Shown: positions 44,047 to 62,527 of the stretch, one piece after another
Layout: every line of letters begins with the position of its first letter
Position numbering within the stretch: the stretch's first letter is position 1
Source: Begonia masoniana
Lineage: Eukaryota; Streptophyta; Magnoliopsida; Cucurbitales; Begoniaceae
Assembly (NCBI GenBank): GCA_022432975.1
Contig: CM039504.1
Location: 1,089,459-1,153,458 of the forward strand
Direction of reading: 5' to 3'
Length of the DNA stretch: 64,000 bases
The notes under the pieces: generated by a model
The model's database searches: none
What the model saw: only the letters and a program-made list of their open reading frames with translations
Told to the model about the DNA's origin: nothing
Made by a program: the position numbers and the translations under genes

Positions 44047-45930
44047 ATGGATTCGTTCGAGCCCAATCGGCGAAGGTATTTCGAGAGTATGGGGGAGCCA
44101 CCAGTTAGAGTCTTACCTTCTATTGAGAGTCCACCCGAGTTGGAGCTAAAGCACTACCGTCTCACCTCAGGTATGCATTTATTGGTGCTAACTCAACTCT
44201 TCCAGTCATTATTGCAGGTGATTTATCTAAGACGGAGGAAGAGAAATTGTTGTGTATACTTCGGACATACAAGGTGGCGATAGGGTGGACACTGTCAGAT
44301 ATCAAAGGAATCAGTTCTTCATTTTGCATGCATCGGATTTTAATGGAAGAAGAGCATCGACCATCTGTAGAGCATCAACGCCGTTTAAATCCAGCCATGA
44401 AAGAGGTTGTGCGAAAGGAAGTTTTAAAGTGGTTGGACGCAGGGGTTATCTATCCTATCTCAGATAGTTCGTGGGTGAGTCCAGTGCAGTGTGTGCCAAA
44501 GAAAAGTGGAATGACAGTAGTCAAAAATGAGAATGATGAGTTGATTGCATCTAGAACAGTCACCGGTTGGAGAATTTGTATAGATTATTTGAAATTGAAC
44601 AAGGCTACACGCAAAGATCATTTCCCATTGCCGTTTATTGATCAGATGTTGGATAGACTTGCTGGGCACGAATATTATTGCTTTCTCGATGGGTATTCCG
44701 GATATAATCAGATTGCTATTGCCCCAGAAGATCAAGAAAAGACGACTTTTACATGCCCCTATGGTACTTTTGCATTCCGTCGGATGCCCCTTTCGTGTTA
44801 TGCAATGCACCAGCTACATTTCAAAGATGCATGATGGCTATTTTCTCAGATATGGTGGAGCGCTTCATAGAAGTCTTCATGGATGACTTTTCAGTATTTG
44901 GATTTTCATTTGACTCATGTTTGAATAATCTGTCCAAGGTGCTCGAAAGGTGTGTTGAGACAAATCTAGTACTTAATTGGGAGAAGTGTCACTTCATGGT
45001 GAAAGAGGGTATTGTATTGGGCCATCGTATTTCAGCACAAGGTATTGAGGTGGACCGGGCTAAAATTGTCGCTATCGAGAAGTTACCACCGCCGACGACA
45101 GTAAAAGGAGTGCGGAGTTTTCTAGGGCATGCAGGATTCTACCGGAGGTTCATAAAAGATTTTTCTAAGATTACCAAGCCACTATGTCAGTTATTGGAAA
45201 ATGGAGTACCATTTGTTTTTACTGCTGAGTGTCTTGCAGCGTTAAATGTGTTGAGGAGAAACTTGTGTCGGCGCCAATCATAGTTGCACCCGATTGGGAA
45301 TTACCATTTGAAATTATGAGTGATGCCAGTGATTTCGCGGTAGGAGCAGTTCTGGGGCAGAGAAAGGATAAGACCTTCCATACAATTTATTACGCCAGCC
45401 GCACTCTCAATGATGCACAACTAAATTATGCCACCACTGAGAAGGAATTGTTAGCAGTAGTCTTCGCATTTGACAAGTTCCGTCCCTATGTTATCGGCAA
45501 CAAAGTCACAGTTTATACGGATCATTCGGCTATTAAATATTTGATGGAAAAGAAGGATGCCAAGCCTCGGTTGATTCGATGGGTCCTACTTCTGCAAGAA
45601 TTTGATATTTTGATCAAGGACAAGAAAGGCATAGAGAACTTGGTAGCTGATCACCTATCTCGGTTGGAAACACGAGCTCATGTATCCGATAGTGACGTTC
45701 AAATAGCTGAAGACTTTCCAGATGAAAAGATCATTGCAATCGAAGCGTTACCGTGGTATGCTGATTATGTGAATTTTCTTGCCAGTGGGGTTATACCGTC
45801 TGATTTGTCGCACCACCAAAAGAAGAAATTTTTCGCCGATGTCAAGCGATATTATTGGGAAGAGCCGATTTTATATAAACATTGTGCCGATCAAATCATC
45901 CAACGTTGTTTAAAGATGCATATTCGTTTG
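44047..45930 (+). pseudogene. Athila-like reverse transcriptase and RNase H, frameshifted
   Basis: Three consecutive frames carry one protein. The first reads PPELEL..., shifts at about 44,150, and continues through IKGIS, QRRLNP, GVIYPISDSSWVSPVQ to FLDGYSGYNQI. It shifts again near 44,795 to NAPATFQRCMMAIF and FMDDFSVFG (the YMDD site with Phe), then near 45,240 to RNase H ([25 protein letters not shown]). The coding sequence breaks at 45,930 at a solo LTR insertion and resumes at 47,556. At least three frameshifts make it non-functional. Confidence 0.87.
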
Positions 45931-45935
45931 TTGTC

Positions 45936-47550
45936 TGATAAGTGTGTATTTTACACATTTATTTATACGTTTTACACTTGATTTGATAAGTTTATTCTCA
46001 AGTGTGTGAAAGTATTTGATGAGTTTGGTTTAAGTGCGCAGAAAATTTACAAAAAATACGAGGGTGATTAAATATAAAGCATTAAACAAGCTCAAGTGGA
46101 AGAAAAGATTAACAAATAAAAGCAGAGGCGCTGGGGAAGGAGAGTCAGCATTCTGGAGATCGAAACTATTCAACAGAGAAAGCACATCAAGCAGCAATCG
46201 ATCACCTGATAATTTGGAAAGTGAATCAAGCGGCAATCAATTGCTTACCAAGTTGGAAAGTTTACTTACCTAATCTATACCGTTAACCTAAGGAAAGAAA
46301 TAATCAAAGTCATCGACTGAAAAGAAAAGAAGGATAAAAACCTAAAGGCAGCAAGCAGCGATTTGACGAAAAAAAAGAAGCAACGATTCGGCGATCTGGC
46401 ATTCGGCAAATTAGGAAAGGCTGAATCTAATCCATTGATTGAGAAAAAGAAAGAAAACCTAAAGATCTGGCATTCATAAAAGGGGGCGTTCTCTAGATTT
46501 TGGAGAGCTCGGCAGAGAACAAACCAGCGATTTACACAGGGCAGAGATTGAGAGAGAGCGCGGCAGAGAGCAGATTCGGCAGAGGCGACGATTCTGGCGA
46601 GCAGGAGCGCTCGGATCCGGCGATTCTGGCGAGGAGTGATCGGCTTTCGGTCACCGGCGTTGGGCGATTCTGGCGAGAGGGAATTCAGCGATTTGGAGAG
46701 CATTCTTGAGTGCTGTCGGCGATTTTGGCAGGAAGCATTAAGCAATTTTTACATATTAGTTTTTCTTTTTATTTCTACTACTTTTTATTTTCATTATTTG
46801 ATTATGCAATATTCTATTATTTTAGTTTATTTTCATATTAGCATGAACTAAACTTTTTAACTAGGGCTACGATGTAGCCAGATGATGTTTATTTTCAATT
46901 TCTTTGTTTAATTATATTTATTGAGTATTTCTTCCAATATTGATGGCGCATTTAATTTCTGTTCGTAAAGCCTGTAAATTTCTGGCCAATCTTTACTTGA
47001 TTTTTGGGGTGTTTTGAGACTGAGAGGTGATAAATACCCGAGCACTGAAATTAATGTCATTAATATACGTAGGCTAGAGATAGTTACGGTATTGGTGTGA
47101 TCACTGTGATTTCTTGATTTATTTGTATTTGATTAATGCAGGATTTGAGACTGAGAAGTGATAACTCATTAATCAGATAAACTATGCAATGCTCGAGAGA
47201 GATTGTAATAGAATTTAGTGAAATCGATCATCAACATAGGAAGAATATTTATGAATATAATTGCGAAGGACGGAAATAAATATTGTCTTGGTGAAATCGT
47301 AGTACCTAGGGTTTTTATCAATTTGATTTAATCTCAGTTTATTTGTTTTGCTATTTTATCTTAGTTTATTTTAATTATTTTAGTTGTTTATTTTAATTTC
47401 AATCACCGAAAATCATAAAACATGTGTTCAATTTAGAATTAAGATTAATTATTTCGATTATTAATTACAAGTCCTCGTGGGTTCGACACTCTATTTTATC
47501 ACTGTATTACTTGTTACGACTCGTATACTTGCGAACTATTTTTCACAACA
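45936..47550 (+). mobile_element. Solo LTR of the same Athila family, inside the Athila pol
   Basis: This 1615-bp segment starts TGATAAGTGTGTATTTTAC and ends TTTCACAACA, flanked by TTGTC duplications (45931-45935 and 47551-47555). Removing it rejoins the pol reading between RNase H and the integrase Cys pair (CDRCQRTG). It is longer than other family members, with a 46,100-46,730 insert containing four copies of GCGATTYTGGCRAG. No internal domain accompanies it. Confidence 0.87.
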
Positions 47551-47555
47551 TTGTC

Positions 47556-48514
47556 GCTTGTGATCGATGTCAACGGACCGGTAATATTTCTCGCCGTAAT
47601 GAGATGTCTTTGACTAATATTTTGGAGGTTGAGCTGTTTGATGTATGGGGTATTGACTTTATGGGACCGTTTCCATCGTCGTACAATAACAAATACATTC
47701 TTTTGGCGGTGGATTATGTCTCCAAGTGGGTTGAAGCTATAGCTACGCCAACCAATGATGGCAAGGTGGTCTTGCATTTTCTGCAGAAGAATATTTTCAC
47801 TCGCTTTGGCACACCTCGAGCTATCATTAGTGACGAGGGAACTCACTTCTGCAATAGGCAGTTTGCAGCACTACTCAATAAGTATGGGGTAAAGCATCGC
47901 AAGGCACTGGGATATCACCCTCAATCGAATGGGCAGGCCGAAGTCTCTAATCGAGAAGTGAAGAAGATCCTTGAGAAAACAGTTGCAAATTCAAGAAAAG
48001 ATTGGGCTCGCAAGTTGGATGATGTTTTATGGGCATACCGGACCGCATTCAAAACTCCTTTGGGTATGTCCCCGTATAGGTTGGTATTCGGGAAACATGT
48101 CATTTACCGGTTGAGTTGGAACACCGTGCTTTGTGGGCAATTAAGAAGCTGAATTTTGAGTTAACAGCCACAGGCCAGAAACGTCTTCTACAAATCAATG
48201 AGCTGGACGAACTGAGAAATAATGCGTATGAGAATTCAAAAATATACAAGGAGAAGACCAAAGCATGGCACGACAAGCACATCGTGGAGAAAGATCTATT
48301 CCCAGGACAGCAGGTACTTTTATTTAACTCCTGTTTGAAATTGTTTCCAGGGAAATTAAAGTTGAGATGGTCGGGTCCTTTCACGGTGGTGCAAGTATTC
48401 TCTCACGGAGCGATCGAGTTACGAGGAGCCGATGATACGACATTCAAGGTGAACGGCCAACGAGTGAAACCCTACTTTGGCAGCGATATTCCAAGTGAAT
48501 CTTCGGTCACTTAA
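47556..48514 (+). pseudogene. Athila-like integrase
   Basis: After the solo LTR the frame reads [16 protein letters not shown] (end of the zinc finger), then the DDE core: [25 protein letters not shown] and [21 protein letters not shown] frameshift near 48,105 moves to a frame with the C-terminal domain (LFPGKLKLRWSGPFTV, RVKPYFG) ending at 48,514. Nothing recognisable as the later Athila region follows. Confidence 0.87.
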
Positions 48515-49164
48515 CTCATTCCCGAAGAGTAGACGCACCCTTACGTCCGGCTGAAGACGCTAAATCAAGCACTTAGTGGGAGGTAACCCATTGATTTGAA
48601 TTCTATTTTATTTCATTTTACTTTTTATTTTAGTTTTTATCACTTGGCAAAGGTGTAAGGCAAGAATTTGTAACTGGAGTCTCATTTTCAACTAGTAAAA
48701 TACATTTTCACGCAGATCTAGTAACAAGTAGTAAAATAAACCGAAATTAATCTAATTGGCAATGACCAAGAATTTTTCAAAATTAACGAACATATATTGC
48801 CCTTTAAAAATTGTGAAATTTAATTAATTCTCTAGAAAGGTGAACTGACGTTAATTGATAGTTACGAAATTAATTAACTAAAACATGAAATTAATTGGAC
48901 GAATTAATTTTGCCCATAATCTTCTGGATAGATTTCTAATGAGTAAACATAGATTGAGTTTACAAATATTATTTAAGATAATTATCAAAATAGATTTAGA
49001 AGTAAAATAATATTTTCAATTGACACCTTAAACTTTTAATTTCGTCATTTGTCATTTCATAATTTAAGGCGATAGCAACGTATAGCTATCCGTTAAGGTT
49101 TATTACATTTTCTATTAAAGTCCGTTAAATTTCTCTCAGTTCACCGTGACTAAGAAATGTGTCT

Positions 49165-49482
49165 AGGAAGGGAGCATTATGTATTTAGATTCACCGGTTT
49201 GGGACTGGATTCTCGTATGCAAGGAAACCGGATGCTCTTCAGCCCAGAGACTTCAATCAAGTTGAGTTCACCATATGAATCTCTTCATCGAAAAGGTCCG
49301 CTAATTAGACATTGTGATTTTGCCCCTTCTCGTTGATTATGCTCTTTCTTTGTTAATCAATTGCATTTTTTGCAGTGGTTGAGCGATCATCAAGAATTCA
49401 TATCAAATCCATTCTACGTGGCCGGAGATTAATATTCAGGTGTAACTATTCCAGCCATCGTCGATATCAAATTTAGAGGAAT
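49165..49482 (+). pseudogene. Serine carboxypeptidase-like (SCPL) fragment, copy 2
   Basis: The same two exon pieces as at 21,709 are present with slightly better preserved residues: SIMYLDSPV, TGFSYARKPDA, DFNQV and HHMNLFIEK, then an acceptor at 49,374 and [18 protein letters not shown], a stop, and YSGVTIPAIVDI. The stop (TAA) replaces the Ser codon of the GDSYSG nucleophile motif. Two frameshifts occur in the first piece. Confidence 0.77.
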
Positions 49483-49773
49483 TAGGATTTTCAATTAGAG
49501 ATGAGAGAAATTATTGAACAAGTAGTCTATCGATGGCTGTCTTGGGGAAACAAAGGTTGAAGGCCTCGTCAAGAAAGGGTTACCTTTGATGAGGGTTCTA
49601 TTCCCATGGAGGTTTGGACTCATATTGTGAAAGAAGTTGAGGGAGAATGGATCAGTTGTGACCGGAGAAAATAGCTTGTCAAAATCGGAGACAAAGAAAA
49701 GGGTCCCAACGATAAATTTCCAGTCCTCTCGACTCGATTCCCTATTTCTATTTCGCCAACGAAACTTACTTCT

Positions 49774-49777
<4 letters not shown>

Positions 49778-49828
<51 letters not shown>
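49778..49828. repeat. (AT)n microsatellite, expanded relative to copy 1
   Basis: About 25 AT units stand here. The paralogous position at 22,311-22,321 has only five. Confidence 0.95.
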
Positions 49829-49830
<2 letters not shown>

Positions 49831-50499
49831 TTTAATGGATTTCAACGAAAAATATAATGAACGTTAACGACAAGATGTCAGTTGCTAGTATTTTAAATTA
49901 TGATGTGTTAACTAATGAAAGTAAAAATTTAAGATGTCAATTGAAAATATCATGTTGATTCATGGTCTATTTTGATAATCACTCTAATATTTATTACTAT
50001 AATATTTAATTATAATCTATAACTAGAAAAATAATAATAAACTAAGACAATATTAAACTTTATAAATAAAATGATGTTGTTCCCACTTTTATATGGACCT
50101 TATCTGGTTTTTAATATAGAAGAATGGTGGATTTAGGTGACAAAACTATAAGACCGAACTAAATCGTGAATTACAAAATCCGATCCAAATATGGTTTAAA
50201 CCTGACCAAACCATAAAATAACTCATGATTCAACTTCAACCCAAAACGAAGAGTTCTAAACTAAACCCTAAATTTATATATTTTAGGGTAATATTAATAT
50301 TCATTTTAAACTTCGAAGTATTAGTTATTTAACAAAAAGTATGTTAAAGTAATTTTTTAAAAATTTCAACCTCAAAGAATGAAAAATGATTAATTTAAAC
50401 TTTGTCGGCCTCCCGATCTCACTTGACAAGTTCGAGTGAGATCAAGAGTGGTGACTCTCTTTTCTCGACAAAAAATTTGCTAAACGATATCATATTTTT

Positions 50500-50990
50500 T
50501 TAAAAAATTTATCACATATTCAGCATATCATGGGAAGATAATCTGAAAATGTTCATGATTTTTCAACATGTGTACGATTTATTATAGTTTTTTACATGTA
50601 TTTTATAGAATATATTTCAAAATTTATAATGAATCGTACAATTGTTGAAAAATCAGGAAACTTTTTAGATTGTCTTCTCATGATATTCCAAACATGTGGT
50701 AAAAATTTTAAAAAAATTCAATACCGTTTGGTATTTTTTGAGATTGTCAATATGATACTAAACAATATCGGATTTCATTTTAAGCCTTGAAGTAATTCAT
50801 ATAAAAAAACATACAAAAAAATATTGGATTTGCTTAAAATTTTTACCTCATATTCATCATATCATAAGAAGATAATCTGAAAAATTTCGTGATTTTTCAA
50901 CACTTGTACAATTTCTTATAAGTTTTTAAACAATATTCTAAAAAATAGACGTATAATTTTCCATAGCAAACCAAAAATTCCTTCGAGTGA
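50500..50990. repeat. Foldback repeat, copy 2
   Basis: This has the same forward, reverse, forward arrangement of CATATCATGGGAAGATAATC-type units as at 22,990-23,470, carried along by the segmental duplication. Confidence 0.6.
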
Positions 50991-53043
50991 CCAAGATTTA
51001 CAGGAAGTTGGCTGTGAATTTCAAAACATGAATTTTTTGAAGTTCATCAGAAAAGAGTTATTTCTGATAATCTCAAGGGGTTATCTTCTCCATGGCCACG
51101 AAACTACATTCAATCATAGGTATAGTTTCATGTATTTTTTAGTGTTTCTGGATTTCAGTACAGTACTTCAACTTGGCTCACAAAGGGTTTGACAAATTGC
51201 CGAAGAGGACGAGAAAGAGGAAAGAAGGATGTTCGGGGAAAAAAAGAAAAGACAGTTAGAAAACAAAAAAACTTACAAAGCTATCAATCTGCAAAAGGGA
51301 TGGATTCCAATTTCATCGCCTGGAAGAAAAACGAATCATTTCAAAATGGCGGCAACATATCATTTTTTGTGATTTTTTTTTCAAAGAACTATATGAATGA
51401 TTGATTATCGCGTGATACACTTTTAATCAAAATTTTTTTTCTAATTCCAACAAATTTGATATTTGAATTTGAAACTTGCTTGAATTAGATCATTTTGATT
51501 TCTATATCGAAAATATACTTACATCGAAAGTAGTGAACTTTGAACACCATAATTTGGACACATGTTAGGGTTTTAACAGTCATTTAACAGACTGATTTGA
51601 TTTACTAACAGTGCATAGTTTGATGTTTGCATTAACGAAAAAAAGTGTTCAGTATTTGAATTGAAAAACACTAAAGTTCAGTGTTTGAATTGATCTTTAC
51701 CGTATTTTTTAATAATTTTATAAACTCAGGTCCATACATAGGCTCAATGGGCATTATCATGCTAGCCCGAGATCTTCTTTTTATCATGATTTATAAAAGA
51801 ATAATACGTTTATTTTTTTATTATACTCTCTTAAACTATTTGTTGACGTGTCAAACAATAATTGATGCAATTATACAATAAATTAACTATTCATAATTTG
51901 TTACATTAATTCAACCAATCAATATTAGACACGTCAGCAAATAAAGTTAGAGAGTAAACATAATATTATTATTTATAAATCATGCAACGTGATTGGTGAC
52001 CATAAATAATATAAATCTAAATTATTGCAATAAAGATTAACTCATACAAGACTTAGCCTAAAGAGCTAAAACGACCATAACAACTTAGCAACCTGGTGAA
52101 GCACCATCACAATGATTATCCTTAATTATTCATGAATTCTAACTCATAATTACTTAATTAACCAACTAATCGTCATAGGAGGAATCTTCCTTTGAGGTCA
52201 ATGTAAAACTTTCAATTCATTATAGAAAATTGAAAGTCTAATTTGACGAGCACATGATAGTGCAGTCTCGTTTACTAAAAATTCATTTAATTAGTACTAT
52301 ATATCGAACCTCACACAATTTTATTCTCATGTTTCATATTAAAACATGTTTATTCATGAATTATTCATCTCAATTAATGTGAATTTCTACAACTTCCTCC
52401 TTTTGGGTATGCAGTCACGGTTTAACTATGATTTTGGATTACTTGGTATCAGAACATGGCAAATTTCCACACATTTGTCGACTCGGATAATTGTTTGACA
52501 TTAAAATCAGGATAATACTATTCACATTTGAGTATTTTGCTTAGTGAAGGAACTCAACCAAGAACACCATTTCACCCTTGGTAAGACACTGCCAGCCCAA
52601 ACCGTGCTGAGTGATGGAATGTCGACAATTATCTACAACTAGTGTGATAATGAATGGATCGACTATCATAATATTTCTCCCATGAAGAAGCTTTCTGTTC
52701 AACTGGGTCAACCTATCTACTCTGGCTGAACTTTTGATATTATTTGTAAACGTGCTGCATTTTGTCTACTTCAATTTGAATTTATCGCGCCGCCTGAACT
52801 CGTCCAACCGTTCTCGATCCAAGCGTGTTTCGATTATCTACAGATTGATTATTTATTGAAAGATTGAACAGTTCTTGCCTGCAAAGATTGTTAATCTTAT
52901 TTATTATTGGAAGTGGTGTATTTTTAATGCCATTCGTAAAGTCTACAGAGAATTATTGATAATATTCTCTAAATAACAACGACTTCATATTATATGCTGA
53001 ACAAAATGTTTAAAATAATCAACTAGTGGGTTCTTGGGATTTG

Positions 53044-53051
53044 TATAAAAG
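53044..53051 (+). promoter_or_regulatory. TATA box of subtilase C
   Basis: TATAAAAG lies 62 bp upstream of the start codon, in the same context as for A and B. Confidence 0.75.
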
Positions 53052-53105
53052 CGTCGTCTCGTCTCAATCAACATGTCCTTCCACAAGGTTTAGCAGTTCA
53101 TTTCA

Positions 53106-56431
<3,326 letters not shown>

Positions 56432-57996
56432 GGGTCTACCTGTTGCTTGTCATCTGCAACTTCAAATAAAAGGCCTTTAATATTAGTAAATAAAATATAC
56501 TTTTTTATATGTAATTTAATTTACTTTTTTGGCTTTATACCATATGTGTGACTATCACAATTAATATCCATCACATGTATGAAGAAGCTCAATTCAGATT
56601 AACTCTAGCTAGTTATCATAATTAACCCTTGACAGCTAAATATATGACTTTTTTCACTGATTAATCAAAACTTTACACAACCAATGAAACTGGATTAACT
56701 TATCATACCCTGCATTTATATTTAGAGTAGATTTCCCAAAAACAATGACTGTGTTATCAGTATTCATTTAATTATGTGTTTTTTTGCACAGTTTTAGTAT
56801 CGATAGTAATATATCCTAATTAAATTGACTGTGGTCAATTTATTGTCACGCAAATGGTTTCATTTTAGCATTCTAGCCTTATCAGAATAGGTTGCCGGAC
56901 ATTTTCAACGAGGGCAATGAAGACTCAAGGGCAAAGTTGTGGAAGCTATTCACCAAGTAGAGATATTGTATTTTTTGACTTTGGAGATGCAGGCCATTAA
57001 CCATGCAATTGAAGAGAAGGTGATTTAACGTGTTTAAATTTGAAATTCAATTAAGACCCTTTGGTGAATGAAAATGTGAGCTTTTCGTCATAGATTAATT
57101 TTATTGTTATTTGTTCACTCACTAGAATTGAAGATAACTGATGAATGATTTTTCACTAGTTATTAAATAGAAATTGGATTTATTTTGATATTGTAAAGAG
57201 TAATTAATAAACAGGAAATAAAGTTGATGAAACAATAAATAATATTTTCGCATTTGATTTATACTATATATATAAAATATAAAATATTTTACAATATATT
57301 TGGTCTGTAACATTTAAAAAAAAACAATTTTATATTCCCTTCTTGAATTCTTGTGTATAAAATTTCAAGTAGGCGATTAACACGTCAGAGTTATATTCCG
57401 GACTTGCAAATGAGTTTTGACTTTGCTATAACTGATCAATGAATCTGTCATCTCATCATTATAAAGTCTTCCATTAAAAACCTTATATTATAAAAGTTCA
57501 CTAATGTGGTTTATAAACAAAGACGTCATTATTAATAATAAATTAAAAGTTTAATGCAATTTTCCACTTGCAGATATATTTTATAAAGAGTAAATTCCAA
57601 AATACTCCTGAAGTATGGGTATTTATCGAAAAAACCCTCAAACAAAAAGTTTTCGTAGTCAAAATTTCGAACAAAAACTGTAAAAAAAAACTTTGGCGGC
57701 TCCCCGAATATGAAATTACAGTAGATTCGGGGGATGATTTAAAATTGCGGCCCTCCGCATCTCTTTTTCATTTTTTTTTATAAATTTATAAAAAAAAATA
57801 TCAAATCATATTCAATTCAATTGAAATTTTTACCATATTTCATTACATTATGGAAATGTAATATAAAAAATTTCGTGCTTTTCTAACACTTATATGCAAA
57901 TTAGTAAATTGTTATGCAAATTAGTGACATCTTCAATTTTAAAGGGCCACAACTTTTGTTGCGGGTATCCGACTGAGGCTCAAAAGATATCAAATC
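56432..57996. other. Spacer between subtilase C and relic D
   Basis: The first 420 bp match the 3' flank of A (to about 16,380). After about 56,890 the tandem unit ends and the sequence is AT-rich and unlike the other spacers. A stretch near 57,585-57,990 resembles degenerate repetitive DNA and has a segment loosely like the foldback units. No gene is seen. Confidence 0.5.
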
Positions 57997-61008
<3,012 letters not shown>

Positions 61009-61057
61009 GTGTAATTTGTTGTAAATCACAAGTACTTTTCCATTTGAATGCAATTGT

Positions 61058-61092
<35 letters not shown>

Positions 61093-61735
61093 CAATGCAT
61101 ATGATCATAGAATATGATATGGTCATCGTGCATGGATCCCTTGACTGGAGAATATATACTTTTGAGGACTATGGGTATCCTTTCCTTTTCCCCCACAAAA
61201 TCGATGAATATCACCATCGAATGTGACAATCTTTCTCATTGAATGCATATATGTTTGATCATTTCATAGATATATGAGTTATGAGATGTCTTTTTAGTTT
61301 GAAAAGTATGGAGGAATTTATCCATTACTACTATTTGGTGATGCTAAGACTGAGGACATATCTTCATTTCATCTGCTCTCTCTCTCTCTCTAGAACAGTA
61401 TGGTGGAGGTTGCCCCGTGTCCAATTGGGTCACGTCTGTAAAAAGGAAGATGAAAAACTAGATCAGAAATTTAATGACAGCACATGGCCAGCGCAGCTTT
61501 ATTGCACCATTTTTTCTGGGGTTTACCAATTGCTCAGAACTCTTTCATTTTCTTCCCCATCTGCTACCTTCACGTGCATTTCCTCTCTCCCCTCACTGAG
61601 ACTGTCTTTTCGTTCGTTTCCCATGAAATCTTATCCACTTCTTCTTTGTTCTTGGTATTTAAGTCCTTGGCCGTTAAAAGATATCAATCAATCAAAAGAG
61701 TAGTAGTTTTGTTCGTTGGCTGACAAACAAAAACT
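61009..61735. other. Spacer with a CT microsatellite
   Basis: A (CT)n run lies at about 61,061-61,087 and a shorter one at 61,377-61,393. Two overlapping open frames (61,281-61,703 and 61,484-61,723) show no recognisable domain and are probably chance. The right end is the likely promoter of the gene that follows. Confidence 0.45.
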
Positions 61736-62527
61736 ATGGAAAACAAAAACAAGCAATCTGCATCCAGTTCATCCCTCTCTCATCTCTTTGCTCCTAACGA
61801 CTCCTTCCTCGTCGTCTGAGATTTTCAGCTCCATTTTCCGATCATCGGTACATAATACATATCTCCTCTAAAAACACCCTCGAGCAGTTTTTAATTGTGT
61901 TCTACTTTTTTGCCTCTTTGTATTTCGTAAATATTAGGATTTAGATAAGGAAAGAAAGGACGACGAAAGAGCTCGAGTGTTTAATGACAATAAATACGAA
62001 AATCCAGGTTTGTTGAGATAAAAACACAAATTATATCTTTAACGGTTAGCTTGATATATATAAATATAATTTTTATACAGATAATCTGAACAGAAGCAGT
62101 AAGCTTGAAAGCAGTGGCGTAAGTAGCAGAAAAGAAAAGAGCTTCATGCAAAGTAATCAGTCTGGAGAACCTCATTATTTCAGCTCGTCGATCTACTATG
62201 GCGGCCGAGAAAACTACTCTCCTAGAACCAGGCCCCACGAAACACACCAAACAGTGCGTATATTAGACACTTTCCCATATCATCATCTCTATTGTTCAGT
62301 CAAATCCTTCTTCGTCGCAAAACTATCATGACTCTTTTTTATTAGGTCAAGATGCATGACAACGATGAAGACGATGATGATGCAAGTGGTGGCCATTCAA
62401 ACTGCGCTTCAAGAGGAAACTGGTGGAAGGGTACGATTCGTTAATAATTGAACTCTGGGAATATTTCTTAGTTTGCTTCGATTCCTCTAATTTTTTGTTT
62501 TCTTCCACAGGTTCACTGTATTACTAA
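61736..62527 (+). pseudogene. Small plant-specific protein ending GNWWKGSLYY, exon 1 frame-broken
   Basis: Four exon candidates: 61736-61847 (MENKNKQSASSSSSLSHLF), 62081-62253 (SGEPHYFSSSIYYGGRENYS), 62346-62430 (acidic run DEDDDDASGG, then SNCASRGNWWKG) and 62511-62527 (GSLYY, stop). Exons 2-4 join in frame with GT-AG borders. I recognise this as a conserved but uncharacterised plant family with the pattern MEN..SSSF, SSSIYYGG and SASRGNWW.GSLYY. In exon 1 the start frame meets TGA at about 61,827, whereas the family-like SSSSEIFSSIF is in another frame, so a small indel is present. Central exons of the family are also not seen. It could be a decaying copy, or a gene read from a later Met (62,146). 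Confidence 0.55.

Larger units (their letters stand above)
33273..48636 (+). mobile_element. Athila-like Ty3/gypsy retrotransposon, 3'-truncated, with two later insertions
   Basis: In order: 5' LTR (33273-34662), tRNA-Asp primer site, gag, a nested CRM-like element, rest of gag and protease, reverse transcriptase and RNase H, a solo LTR of its own family, and integrase ending at 48514. The usual downstream region and 3' LTR are absent. At about 48,637 the sequence jumps straight into the tandem-unit spacer at a point equal to 16,553. About 400 bp of spacer that should follow 33,272 are also missing, so one deletion removed the element's 3' end together with flank. Without insertions the remnant is about 6.8 kb. 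Frameshifts in pol show that it is dead. Confidence 0.85.
48637..53043. repeat. Segmental duplication block, copy 2 (spacer before subtilase C)
   Basis: This is the transposon-free version of the spacer between A and B: it matches 16,553-16,989, 21,616-23,911, 26,054-26,956 and 29,134-29,649 in order. It therefore records the empty sites of two solo LTR insertions (CAACG at 49,076 and ATTGA at 51,400). It contains the second carboxypeptidase relic and foldback repeat. No live gene is seen. Confidence 0.82.

Noticed and set aside
48515..48636. Possible Athila envelope-like region after integrase
   Set aside because: Only about 120 bp remain before host spacer resumes, with no open frame or membrane segment.
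61281..61723. Open frames of 140 and 79 codons before the SLYY-type gene
   Set aside because: They overlap in different frames with no recognisable protein similarity and probably belong to the promoter region.
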